Assembly (NCBI RefSeq): GCF_023721835.1
Contig: NZ_JAMKFE010000006.1
Location: 186,001-250,000 of the forward strand
Direction of reading: 5' to 3'
DNA: 64,000 nucleotides
From: Caldimonas mangrovi
GTDB lineage: Bacteria > Pseudomonadota > Gammaproteobacteria > Burkholderiales > Burkholderiaceae_C
The first letter of the stretch is position 1. Each line of letters starts with the position of its first letter. A program made the translations under genes and the position numbers. Below are positions 1 through 8,342 of this stretch, piece after piece. The notes under the pieces are model-generated. The model searched no databases and was not told the DNA's origin. It was given only the letters and a program-made list of their open reading frames with translations.

Positions 1-2058
1 GCCCCAGTGCATCGCGATGAAGGCCTGCGCAGACGCGACCTGCTGACTCGCCTGCGCCGGCAGCAGCAATGCGGCGCGGCGCGACGTCACATAGACGAGG
101 TCGCCATCCTTCAGCCCGAGGCGCACCATGTCCTGTGCGTTCATCTCGACCGCGGGTTCGGGCACATGGCCGAACAACCGGCCCAGCGTGCCGGTGCGGC
201 TCATGCCATGCCAATGGTCGCGCAGGCGGCCGGTGGTCAGGCTGAACGGGTAGCGGGCCTCGCGCGGTTCGGCCACCGGTGTGTAGGCGACGTTGGCGAA
301 ACGCGCACGGCCGTCGGGCGTCGGAAAGCGCCCATCTTCATAAAGCCGAGCCTTGCCCGCGGTTGCGCCCTGAGGCAGCGGCCATTGTTGCGGCGCACGT
401 TCCAGCATGGCGTAGCTCATGCCGGTGATGTCGAGATCACGCCCGCGCGTGCTCTCGCGGTGTTCGTTCCAGATCTCTTCCGGGGTGGCGTAAGGGAACA
501 GCGTCGCCTGGCCGTTCAGCCGCCCCGGCAGGCGGGATTCGAGCCGCCGCGCGAAGCCGACCACGGCCTGCCAGTCGTGCCGCGCCTGCACCGGCGGCGG
601 GACCGCGGGGCGCACGCGCGAAATGCGGCGTTCGCTGTTGGTAACGGTCCCGTCCTTCTCGCCCCACGTCGTTGCTGGCAGCAGCAGGTCGGCGTAGGCG
701 CAGGTCGCGGTGGTCGAAAAGGCTTCCTGGACCACGACGAACTCGGCGCGCTGCAGGGCACGGCGCACGGTCGGTTGGTCGGGCAGCGACTGCGCCGGGT
801 TGGTGCATGAAATCCACAACGCCTTGATCTCGCCGCGCGCGGCCGCGTCGAACATCTCGATCGCGGTCTTGCCGGGCGTGGCCGGCACGTCAGCCACCCC
901 CCACAGCCGTGCCACTTCGGCGCGGTGCTCGGGGTTGGCCATGTCGCGGTGGGCACTGAGCAGGTTGGCGAGCCCGCCCACCTCGCGCCCGCCCATGGCA
1001 TTGGGCTGGCCGGTCAGCGAAAAAGGGCCCGCGCCCGGCTTGCCGATCTGGCCGGTGGCAAGGTGCAGGTTCACGAGTGCCGCATTCTTCGCGGTGCCGC
1101 TGCTGCTCTGGTTCAGCCCCTGGCAGTACAGCGACAGCGTGGATTTCGAGGACCCGAACCATTGCGCAGCCTGCACCAGGGCCGCCTCGTCGATGCCGCA
1201 GATGCGGGCGGCCTCTTTGGGCGTGTAGTCGCGCACGGTGGACTTCAAGGCGTCGAAGCCGGTGGTGTGCGCGGCGATGTAGGCGGGGTCGATGTGTCCG
1301 TCCCACATCAGCAGGTGCAGCATGCCGTGGAACAGCGCGACATCGGTACCGGGCAGCAGTGGCAGGTACAGGTCGGCGACGTCGGCCGTCTCGGTGCGGC
1401 GCGGGTCGGCCACGATCAGCTTGAGCTTCGGATTGGCGCGCCTGGCGTCCTCGATGCGGCGGAACAGGATGGGATGCGCATAGGCCGTGTTGGACCCGAC
1501 GATGAAGATCACCTCGGCATGCTCCACGTCGTCGTAGCAGTTCGGCGGCGCATCCGCTCCCAGCGTCTGCTTGTAGCCGGCCACTGCGCTGCTCATGCAC
1601 AGCCGCGAGTTGGTGTCGACGTTGTTGGTGCCGATCAGGCCCTTCGCGAGTTTGTTGAAGACGTAATAGTCCTCGGTCAGCAACTGACCCGAAATATAAA
1701 AACCCACGGCATCAGGGCCATGGCGCTGCACGATGTCCGCGAAGCGGTCAGCCGCTTCGTCGAGCGCCGTGTCCCAGCCGACGGTCTGCGGCGCTGCGCC
1801 GCGCTCAGCGCGTCGTTGCGGCTGCAGCAACCGCGCCTGCAGGGAGACGGGTGCCGCTGCTGTGAGATGCAGCGTGCTGCCCTTGGTGCACAGCCGACCG
1901 AAGTTCGCCGGGTGGTCCGGATCGCCACGTACACCGGTGATCTGGTCGCCTTTCGATTCGATGATCACGCCGCAACCCACCCCGCAGTAGGAGCAGGTGG
2001 ACTTCGTTTGCCGAACCAGTGTGGTGGTCATTCCGGCTCCCTGGGCGCTGGGGTTCAT
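1..2058 (-). CDS. nasA: Assimilatory nitrate reductase catalytic subunit, 3' end off window
   Basis: Molybdopterin oxidoreductase that reduces nitrate to nitrite in the cytoplasm for nitrogen assimilation. The N-terminus carries the [4Fe-4S] pattern C-x2-C-x3-C with a fourth Cys in LCTKG about 30 residues on. The middle has the molybdopterin domain (NVDTNSRLCMSSAV), and the visible end, AFIAMHWG, belongs to the dinucleotide-binding domain. 686 codons lie in the window; family members run to about 900 residues, so the C-terminus is outside. The ATG at 2058 overlaps the nirD stop as ATGA, which favours it over the in-frame ATG at 2031. It is the last visible gene of nirB-nirD-nasA and should share the sigma-54 promoter upstream of nirB. 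The missing end leaves open whether a C-terminal BFD-type iron-sulphur domain exists. Confidence 0.93.
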   Translation of the reverse strand, partial: MNPSAQGAGMTTTLVRQTKSTCSYCGVGCGVIIESKGDQITGVRGDPDHPANFGRLCTKGSTLHLTAAAPVSLQARLLQPQRRAERGAAPQTVGWDTALDEAADRFADIVQRHGPDAVGFYISGQLLTEDYYVFNKLAKGLIGTNNVDTNSRLCMSSAVAGYKQTLGADAPPNCYDDVEHAEVIFIVGSNTAYAHPILFRRIEDARRANPKLKLIVADPRRTETADVADLYLPLLPGTDVALFHGMLHLLMWDGHIDPAYIAAHTTGFDALKSTVRDYTPKEAARICGIDEAALVQAAQWFGSSKSTLSLYCQGLNQSSSGTAKNAALVNLHLATGQIGKPGAGPFSLTGQPNAMGGREVGGLANLLSAHRDMANPEHRAEVARLWGVADVPATPGKTAIEMFDAAARGEIKALWISCTNPAQSLPDQPTVRRALQRAEFVVVQEAFSTTATCAYADLLLPATTWGEKDGTVTNSERRISRVRPAVPPPVQARHDWQAVVGFARRLESRLPGRLNGQATLFPYATPEEIWNEHRESTRGRDLDITGMSYAMLERAPQQWPLPQGATAGKARLYEDGRFPTPDGRARFANVAYTPVAEPREARYPFSLTTGRLRDHWHGMSRTGTLGRLFGHVPEPAVEMNAQDMVRLGLKDGDLVYVTSRRAALLLPAQASQQVASAQAFIAMHWG

Positions 2059-2411
2059 GCAGTGGCCTTGTTCCCGTCGAGTGCCAGCGAGTTCAACTCG
2101 TTTAGATCCAGGCAGACCTGACCGTCGTCGATCCTGATGCTGAACTTCTGCGTGCAACCCTCGTCGGGTGCCTGAGCGCAGCCGTCGTTCAAGCCGATGG
2201 TCCAGTTGTGCAACGGGCAGGCGACACTTTCGCCGAACACGATGCCCTGCGACAGCGGCCCGCCCTTGTGCGGGCAGCGGTCGAGCAGCGCGAAGACCTT
2301 GTCCTGGTCGTTGCGAAACACGGCAACGGCACAGCCGTCATGGCGTGCAATGCGGCGAGCGCCGAGCACCGGGATGTCTTCGACCCGGCAGACGGGTTTC
2401 CATTGGCTCAT
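2055..2411 (-). CDS. nirD: Nitrite reductase (NADH) small subunit
   Basis: Small Rieske-type subunit of the cytoplasmic assimilatory nitrite reductase, partner of NirB. The 118-residue product has the Rieske-like layout C-P-H-K-G-G-P-L ... C-P-L-H-N-W, so the Cys-x-His pairs that bind [2Fe-2S] in true Rieske proteins are present; many NirD proteins have lost them. The start MSQWKPV at 2411 follows a GGAGAACCTG ribosome site. A longer in-frame reading upstream would only run into the nirB end and has no support. The gene lies 38 nt after nirB and its stop overlaps the nasA start. Confidence 0.93.
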   Translation of the reverse strand: MSQWKPVCRVEDIPVLGARRIARHDGCAVAVFRNDQDKVFALLDRCPHKGGPLSQGIVFGESVACPLHNWTIGLNDGCAQAPDEGCTQKFSIRIDDGQVCLDLNELNSLALDGNKATA

Positions 2412-2449
2412 CAGGTTCTCCGTGGGGCGACGGTCTGCGGTGCTCCGCC

Positions 2450-4894
2450 TTACGCCGAAATTGGGTCGAACTGTCGTGCGTCGACGTGTGCCTTGTCGAA
2501 CTCGAACCACGGATCGGGCTCCCCGTCGAGCGAGAACTGCAGCCGCTCCCACAGCGCCTTGCGGCCTTCGTGGTCTTCGAGGATCTTCCTTTTCACGTAG
2601 TCAAGGCCGACCCGGTTGACGTAGTGGACCGTGCGCTCCAGATACCAGCCTTCTTCGCGGTACAACTGCAAAAACGCGCCGCTGTACTCCAGCACTTCGG
2701 CGGCGGTCTTCAGCTTGCAGAAGAAGTGCGCCACTTCGGTCTTGATGCCGCCGTTGCCGGCGACATAGATCTCCCACCCGGAGTCGACGCCGATGACGCC
2801 GACGTCCTTGATGCCGGCCTCGGCGCAGTTGCGCGGGCAGCCGCTGACCGCCAGCTTGACCTTGTGTGGCGCATACATGCGCCACAGTGCGCGCTCCAGG
2901 TCCTTGCCCATTTGCGTGCTGTCCTGCGTGCCGAAGCGACACCATTCGCTGCCGACGCAGGTCTTCACCGTGCGCAGCGCCTTCGCATACGCGTGGCCGG
3001 ACGGCATGCCGATGTCCTTCCACACATTGACCAGGTCTTCCTTTCTCACGCCCAGCAGGTCGATGCGCTGGCCGCCGGTCACCTTGACGGTGGGGATCCG
3101 GTACTTGTCGACCACGTCGGCGATGCGACGCAATTCGTCAGCGGTGGTCTCTCCGCCCCACATGCGCGGCACCACGGAGTAGGTGCCGTCCTTCTGGATG
3201 TTGGCGTGCGAGCGTTCGTTGATGAAGCGCGACTGCGGATCGTCCTGCGCCTGCTTCGGCCACGTGCTGATCAAGTAGTAGTTGACGGCCGGGCGGCAGC
3301 TCGAGCAGCCGTTCGGCGTGCGCCATTCCAGGAACCGATAGACGCTGTCGATGGTGAGCAGCTTGTGGTCGCGGACGGCGCGGCGCACGTCCTCGTGACT
3401 GTGGTCGGTGCAGCCGCACAGGGCCTTCTTCTTGGGCGTGGCGGAATAATCGCCGCCGGCGGTGAACATGATCAACTGCTCGACCAGCCCGGTGCACGAG
3501 CCGCACGAGGCACTGGCCTTGGTGTGCTTGCGCACCTCGTCGAGCGTGAACAGGCCCTTGTCCTTGATGGTCTTGCAGATGGTGCCCTTGGTGACGCCGT
3601 TGCAGCCGCACACCTCGTCGCTGTCGGCCATCGCGGCCGCCTTGTTGTGTCCTTCGTGCCCGGTGTCGCCGATGTTGGACTCGCCGAACATCAGCTTGTC
3701 GCGGATATCCGAGAGCTTGCGGCCTTCGCGCAGCAGCTTGAAGTACCAGGAGCCATCGACGGTGTCGCCATACAGGCAGGCGCCGACCAGTTGATCGTCC
3801 TTGATCACCAGCTTCTTGTAGACGCCGCCGTAGGGATCGCTCATCACGATTTCCTCGGTGCCTTCTCCGCCCATGAAGTTGCCGGCCGAGAACAGGTCGA
3901 TGCCGGTGACCTTCAACTTGGTCGAAACCTGCGAGCCGGTATAGCGGCCGATGCCGAATTCGGCCAGGTGAGTTGCACAGACCTTGCCCTGCTCGAACAA
4001 GGGGGCCACGAGGCCATAGGCGACGCCACGGTGCGCCGCGCATTCGCCCACGGAGTACACGCGTGCGTCGGTGACGGTCTGCATGGTGTCGGTGACGACG
4101 ATGCCCCGGTTGCAGTAGATGCCGATCTTTTCGGCGAGCTCGGTGTTCGGCCTGATGCCGGCGGCCATCACCACCAGGTCGGCCGGCACTTCCGTGCCGT
4201 CCTTGAACTGCACGGCCATCACGCGGCCGGCCTTGCCGCCGTCCTTGTCACCGACCAGTGCCTGCGTCTGCGCGCCGATCAGGAACTTCAGGCCGCGCTC
4301 CTCGAGCGATTTCTGCAGCAGTTTGCCGGCCACGTCGTCCAGCTGGCGCTCCATCAGCCAGGGGGCGATGTGCACCACGCTGACCTGCATGCCACGCAGC
4401 ATCAGCCCGTTCGCCGCTTCGAGACCGAGCAGTCCGCCCCCGATCACGACCGCGTGCTTGTAAGTCTTTGCGGCCTCGATCATCGTGTTGGTGTCCTGGA
4501 TGTCGCGGTACGCGATCACGCCGTCGAGGTCCTTGCCCGGCACCGGCAGCACAAACGGGTTGGAGCCGGTGGCCAGCAGCAGGCGGTCGTACCCGGCCAT
4601 CGTGCCGTCTTCGGCCTTGACGATGCGGCGCTTGCGGTCGATGTCGACCACCTTCTTGCCCAGATGCAGCGTGATGCCGTGCTGCTCGTACCACTCGAGC
4701 GGGTTCAACACGATTTCTTCGAGCGTCTGCTCGCCGGCCAGTACCGGCGACAGCAGGATGCGGTTGTAGTTGGGGTGCGGCTCGGCACCGAAAACGGTGA
4801 TGTCGTAGAGGTCAGGCGCGATCTTCAGCAGTTCCTCGAGCGTGCGCACACCGGCCATGCCGTTGCCCACCATCACAAGCTTCATCTTTTTCAT
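2450..4894 (-). CDS. nirB: Nitrite reductase (NADH) large subunit
   Basis: Siroheme enzyme reducing nitrite to ammonium with NADH in the cytoplasm. The 814 residues match the usual length. Domains in order: FAD/NAD-binding reductase (VGNGMAGVRTLEEL near the N-terminus, VIGGGLLGLEAA around residue 150), a BFD-like [2Fe-2S] domain (CGCNGVTKGTIC ... CGSCTG, followed by a second CGC element), and the nitrite/sulphite reductase half with C-x5-C (CVGSEWC) and C-x3-C (CPRNC), the ligands for the coupled [4Fe-4S]-siroheme centre. The ATG at 4894 has GGAG 8 nt upstream; MKL three codons later is an alternative start. First gene of the operon, transcribed from the sigma-54 promoter at 4929-4944 with a 5' UTR of only about 25 nt. 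Confidence 0.96.
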   Translation of the reverse strand: MKKMKLVMVGNGMAGVRTLEELLKIAPDLYDITVFGAEPHPNYNRILLSPVLAGEQTLEEIVLNPLEWYEQHGITLHLGKKVVDIDRKRRIVKAEDGTMAGYDRLLLATGSNPFVLPVPGKDLDGVIAYRDIQDTNTMIEAAKTYKHAVVIGGGLLGLEAANGLMLRGMQVSVVHIAPWLMERQLDDVAGKLLQKSLEERGLKFLIGAQTQALVGDKDGGKAGRVMAVQFKDGTEVPADLVVMAAGIRPNTELAEKIGIYCNRGIVVTDTMQTVTDARVYSVGECAAHRGVAYGLVAPLFEQGKVCATHLAEFGIGRYTGSQVSTKLKVTGIDLFSAGNFMGGEGTEEIVMSDPYGGVYKKLVIKDDQLVGACLYGDTVDGSWYFKLLREGRKLSDIRDKLMFGESNIGDTGHEGHNKAAAMADSDEVCGCNGVTKGTICKTIKDKGLFTLDEVRKHTKASASCGSCTGLVEQLIMFTAGGDYSATPKKKALCGCTDHSHEDVRRAVRDHKLLTIDSVYRFLEWRTPNGCSSCRPAVNYYLISTWPKQAQDDPQSRFINERSHANIQKDGTYSVVPRMWGGETTADELRRIADVVDKYRIPTVKVTGGQRIDLLGVRKEDLVNVWKDIGMPSGHAYAKALRTVKTCVGSEWCRFGTQDSTQMGKDLERALWRMYAPHKVKLAVSGCPRNCAEAGIKDVGVIGVDSGWEIYVAGNGGIKTEVAHFFCKLKTAAEVLEYSGAFLQLYREEGWYLERTVHYVNRVGLDYVKRKILEDHEGRKALWERLQFSLDGEPDPWFEFDKAHVDARQFDPISA

Positions 4895-4928
4895 ACGCTG
4901 TACTCCGGGACTTGGGCCGCTCGTTCAA

Positions 4929-4944
4929 AGCAAGGCAGGTGCCA
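4929..4944 (-). promoter_or_regulatory. Sigma-54 (RpoN) promoter of nirB
   Basis: On the minus strand the sequence reads TGGCAC-CTGCC-TTGCT, an exact match to the -24/-12 consensus TGGCAC-N5-TTGCW. Transcription would start near 4919, about 25 nt before the nirB ATG. Sigma-54 control is typical of nitrogen assimilation genes and implies an enhancer-binding activator such as NtrC. No clean NtrC site was identified in the 164-nt gap to the divergent kinase gene. Confidence 0.88.
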
Positions 4945-5058
4945 GCTTTGTGCACGCGCGGCACGCCATGCACCAGGTTGGAAAGTTCTTGCACAACGGC
5001 CGATTGAGTCGACAATGCCGCGCACACGAACCGTCGACGCGCGGGTGGCGCGAGATCC

Positions 5059-6789
5059 ATGAGCTTTGATGTCGATATCGGCCGCTGCAGCGAGCGTGGA
5101 CCGCGTGAAGAGAACGAGGATTTCTCCGGCGTGGTGCAGCCTGCGCACCAGGATGCGGCGCACGGCCTGATCGCTGCGGTGGCCGACGGCGTGTCGATGG
5201 GCGGGCGCGGCCGCGAGGCGGCGCAAACTGCGGTACTGAGCCTGGTGCGCGACTACTACGCAACACCGGAGACCTGGGACATCACCGTTGCGCTCGATCG
5301 CCTGATCAGCGCGCACAACGCATGGCTGGCCGACCACAACCGCAGACGCCAGGGTGCGGGCGCCGAAGGTGCTGCCGCGATGTGCACACTGACAGCCCTG
5401 GTGCTGCAGGGGCACAGCTACACCGTCGCGCACGTGGGCGACACGCGAGCCTGGCTGCTGCGCGACGGCGACTGCATCCAGCTCACGCAGGATCATTGCT
5501 TCGAGCAGCCCGACATGCGCAGCCGCCTGACGCGTGCGCTGGGCCTCGACGACGGTGTGCGGCTCGACTACGTGCAGGGCGAGCTGCAGCCCGGCGACAG
5601 CTTCGTGCTGACCAGTGACGGCGTGCATGGCGTGCTGAAACGACGTCGACTGGCCGCGCTGGCCGCCGAGGGCTCTGCCGACGCCGCGAGTGCCTCGCTG
5701 GTGCGCGAGGCGCTGGCCGCAGGGGGACGCGACAACGCGACCGCGGTCGTGATCCGCGTCCGCGGCCTCGCAGCCAGCCGGCTCGAGGACGCGTTGCTGC
5801 GCGGCCGCCAATTGCCCGCGCCGATGCGGCTGCGCGTGGGCGACGTGCTCGATGGCTACACCGTCACGGCCCTGGTCGACGACAACGGCGTGCACCGCTT
5901 GTACCAGGCGCGCGAGGCGGCCACCGGCGAACTGGTCGCACTCAAGACGCTGCACGAGGCCCGCGCGAGCGACCCCGAGGAGCGCGCCATGCTGGCGCAC
6001 GAAGCCTGGCTGAGCCAACGCATCACCGAACGCGATTCGCGGGGCTTGGTCCGTGCGCGTGAGGTCGAGCACGCGAGCGCCTTCTATGCCGTGTTCGACT
6101 GGCACAGCGGGCACACGCTGGAGCATTGGCTGGGTCACGGCCGGCGCTTCGACATCGGCGACGTGGTCGAGGGCGCGCTCACGGTCTGCAAGGCCTTGGG
6201 GCGGTTGCACCGGCAGGGCGTGGTCCACCGCGACGTCAAGCCGGCCAACCTGCACCTGGGCGACGACGGGCAATGGCGCCTGCTGGACCTTGGCGTTGCG
6301 CTGTCGGGCCGCGAGCCCGCGACCCAGCGGCAGCTGCATGCCGGCACGCCGAGCTACATGAATCCCGAGCAATGGGGTGGTCCCGGCGATCGGGATCCTC
6401 GAGCGGCCGATGCGGGCAGCGACCTCTATGGCCTGGGCGTCACGCTCTACCGCTGGTTGACCGGTCACCTGCCGTACGGGGAGGTCGAACCGTATCAGCT
6501 GGCGCGCTTTCGCCGCGACCCGAAAGCACCGTCTCGACTGCGGCCCGACGTGCCGATCTGGCTCGATCACGTGGTCCTGAAGGCGGTGGCGCGTGACGAG
6601 GCGCAGCGCTTCGAGACGGCAGAGGAGTTCGCGCTGGCGCTCGAACGCGGTGCATCGCGCCCGCTCGCGGCGCCCGGCAGCACACCGCTGGCCACGCGCG
6701 ATCCGGCCGCGCTGTGGATGATCGCGTTCGCGATCTCCGCATTGTTCAACCTGCTGCTGGTCGTGTGGCTGCTGTTCCTGCCGCGGTAG
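5059..6789 (+). CDS. PP2C phosphatase / Ser-Thr protein kinase fusion, membrane-anchored
   Basis: A 576-residue protein with two opposing activities. Residues about 1-237 form a PP2C phosphatase: REENED, AVADGV, HVGDTRAW, LTSDGVHG and GGRDNATAVV supply the metal-binding Asp residues. Residues about 265-530 form a Hanks-type kinase with VALK (Lys 297), catalytic HRDVKPAN (390-397), DLG in place of DFG (410-412) and a NPE triplet where APE is usual. Residues 550-573 are a single hydrophobic segment at the C-terminus, so both domains face the cytoplasm from a tail anchor. It sits between the nirB operon and the nitrate transporter, pointing away from both. The target is unknown; a nitrate uptake or regulatory protein is an inference from position only. 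Confidence 0.9.
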   Translation: MSFDVDIGRCSERGPREENEDFSGVVQPAHQDAAHGLIAAVADGVSMGGRGREAAQTAVLSLVRDYYATPETWDITVALDRLISAHNAWLADHNRRRQGAGAEGAAAMCTLTALVLQGHSYTVAHVGDTRAWLLRDGDCIQLTQDHCFEQPDMRSRLTRALGLDDGVRLDYVQGELQPGDSFVLTSDGVHGVLKRRRLAALAAEGSADAASASLVREALAAGGRDNATAVVIRVRGLAASRLEDALLRGRQLPAPMRLRVGDVLDGYTVTALVDDNGVHRLYQAREAATGELVALKTLHEARASDPEERAMLAHEAWLSQRITERDSRGLVRAREVEHASAFYAVFDWHSGHTLEHWLGHGRRFDIGDVVEGALTVCKALGRLHRQGVVHRDVKPANLHLGDDGQWRLLDLGVALSGREPATQRQLHAGTPSYMNPEQWGGPGDRDPRAADAGSDLYGLGVTLYRWLTGHLPYGEVEPYQLARFRRDPKAPSRLRPDVPIWLDHVVLKAVARDEAQRFETAEEFALALERGASRPLAAPGSTPLATRDPAALWMIAFAISALFNLLLVVWLLFLPR

Positions 6790-6844
6790 GGAACGAGAGC
6801 CGGACCAGCGGGGGCGCGTGTGCATCGCTGTCGTCCTCGCTGCC

Positions 6845-8110
6845 TCACTTCGGGGTTGCGCGCAGTTCGGCGCGTCCGAAATCTTGCGGTGCAGCAGCCG
6901 GCGTGGCGCGGGCCCGCCCGCCCTTTTCAGCCCAGGTGCGGGTCCAGCGGATCTGCACGATGCGCAGCATCAGCAGCATCAGCAGGGCCACCAGCGCAAA
7001 CGAGACGAAGCCCCACAGATAGGTGCCGCTGTACTGCTTGGACAGACCCATCGCGTTGGGGATGAAGCCGCCGCCGAGCGCGCCGACCTCGCCGATCATC
7101 GAGCCGGCCACCGCGGTGGCGAGCGGCCAGCGCAACGGCACCAGCTGGAACAATGCTCCGTTGCCGGCACCCAGCGCCGCAAAGCACAGCATGAACAGCA
7201 GAGTGGTCACCACCACGGAGGTACCGGCCATGCCACACAACACCAGCGAGGCCGCCACCATCAGCAGCACGGCGGTCAGCGTGTGCACGCCCCCGATGCG
7301 ATCGGAGATGTAGCCGCCGACGACGCGCACTGCCGACCCCATCAAGGTCGCGAGCATGGTCAGTTGCCCTGCCTCGATCTTGGTGACCTTGAACTGGTCA
7401 TAGAAATACGTCGGCAGAAAGCTCGACAGCCCGATGAAGCCACCGAAGGTGACGACGTAGATGAGGCTGAAGGCCCAGCCGTCCTTCTCGAACAAGCAGG
7501 AAATGTGTTCTCGGAAGGTCTGGTGTTCGCGGTCGGGCGGCTCTTTGGCGCACAGCCACATCACGGCCATCGGCAGCAGCATCGTGAAGGCGGCAAGGCC
7601 GTAGACCGTCTGCCAGCCGTAGGCGGTCGCCAGCGGCGGTGCAAATAGCACGGCCAGCACGGTGCCCGAGTTGCCGGCGCCGGCCAGGCCCATCGCGAGA
7701 CCCTTGTAGCGCGGCGGGAACCAGCCCGAGCCCAGCGACAGCGCAACCCCGAAGCTGGCGCCGGCGATGCCCAGCAGCACGCCCATCGCCAGCACGCCGT
7801 CGTAGCTGTCGACGAAGAAGTAGCCGTAGGCGAGCGCGACGACGATCAGGCCCATCTCGACCATCGCCGCGTTCTTGCGCCCGATGTACTGCGCCAGCAC
7901 GCCGAGCGGGAAGCGCATCAGCGCTCCGGCGAGGATGGGCACTGACACCATGAACCCCTTCTGCGCCGGCGTCAGGTCGAAGCTCTCGCCGATGAAAGGG
8001 CCCATCGCTCCGTTGAGCACCCAGATCGCAAAGCAGAAGTCGAAATAGAGGAAGGACGCCAGCAGCGTGGGCCAGTGTCCGGATCTGAGGAAAGTCTTGA
8101 AGCCTGCCAT
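6845..8110 (-). CDS. narK: MFS nitrate/nitrite transporter (NNP family)
   Basis: A 421-residue inner-membrane transporter of the nitrate/nitrite porter family, expected to bring nitrate in for NasA. Twelve hydrophobic segments can be drawn. The two glycine-rich nitrate signatures are visible as MGLAGAGNSGTV around residue 134 and ALGGGFIPNAMG near the C-terminal half. The start MAGFKTF at 8110 matches family N-termini; longer in-frame starts run into the promoter region. The ribosome site is weak. A sigma-54-like promoter at 8234-8249 would give a leader of about 114 nt. It is divergent from the ANTAR/PilJ regulator. Import versus nitrate/nitrite exchange cannot be told from the sequence. Confidence 0.93.
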   Translation of the reverse strand: MAGFKTFLRSGHWPTLLASFLYFDFCFAIWVLNGAMGPFIGESFDLTPAQKGFMVSVPILAGALMRFPLGVLAQYIGRKNAAMVEMGLIVVALAYGYFFVDSYDGVLAMGVLLGIAGASFGVALSLGSGWFPPRYKGLAMGLAGAGNSGTVLAVLFAPPLATAYGWQTVYGLAAFTMLLPMAVMWLCAKEPPDREHQTFREHISCLFEKDGWAFSLIYVVTFGGFIGLSSFLPTYFYDQFKVTKIEAGQLTMLATLMGSAVRVVGGYISDRIGGVHTLTAVLLMVAASLVLCGMAGTSVVVTTLLFMLCFAALGAGNGALFQLVPLRWPLATAVAGSMIGEVGALGGGFIPNAMGLSKQYSGTYLWGFVSFALVALLMLLMLRIVQIRWTRTWAEKGGRARATPAAAPQDFGRAELRATPK

Positions 8111-8224
8111 GGAGACACGTGTTCGACCCGGGCGATCCGGGGAGGACGCACATGGCTGCGCACGACGTCGTACGCATGACCGGCGGTGCAGGTGGCACGG
8201 TCGGGGTGCAGCGTCACACCCGGC
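8111..8224 (-). promoter_or_regulatory. Structured 5' leader of the nitrate transporter mRNA
   Basis: The leader predicted from the sigma-54-like promoter contains two obvious dyads. The first, at 8157-8176, is a 20-nt near-palindrome with 9 of 10 positions complementary. The second, at 8127-8141, is a 5-bp stem CCCGG/CCGGG with a 5-nt loop just upstream of the start codon. ANTAR proteins act on paired hairpins in leader RNAs, and an ANTAR regulator is encoded next door, so this leader is a candidate target. There is no U-tract, so simple terminator-antiterminator control is not evident. Confidence 0.4.
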
Positions 8225-8233
8225 GGCTTTCAA

Positions 8234-8249
8234 AGCAACGTCCATGCCA
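8234..8249 (-). promoter_or_regulatory. Sigma-54-like promoter of the nitrate transporter
   Basis: On the minus strand the sequence reads TGGCAT-GGACG-TTGCT, one mismatch from TGGCAC-N5-TTGCW, with the GG and GC dinucleotides correctly spaced. The bases after the -12 element (TTTGAA) are identical to those at the nirB promoter, which supports co-regulation. The transcription start would lie near 8224. Confidence 0.8.
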
Positions 8250-8342
8250 AAACTTCCGGGCCGCGGGCGCGCGACGTGCTCTATGCTTGCGGCCTCGTGC
8301 CTGTCCGCGCCCCGTGATCCAGCCAGAAAGCCCCCTTCCCAG

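Noticed and set aside
4951-4975. TGCAC half-sites near the nirB promoter as an NtrC enhancer
   Set aside because: The halves are direct, not inverted as in TGCAC-N7-GTGCA, and lie too close to the -24 element.
2168-5062. Very long plus-strand open frame opposite nirB
   Set aside because: It is a GC-driven antisense shadow: the minus strand encodes a complete NirB with all cofactor motifs, and the plus frame has no recognisable domain.
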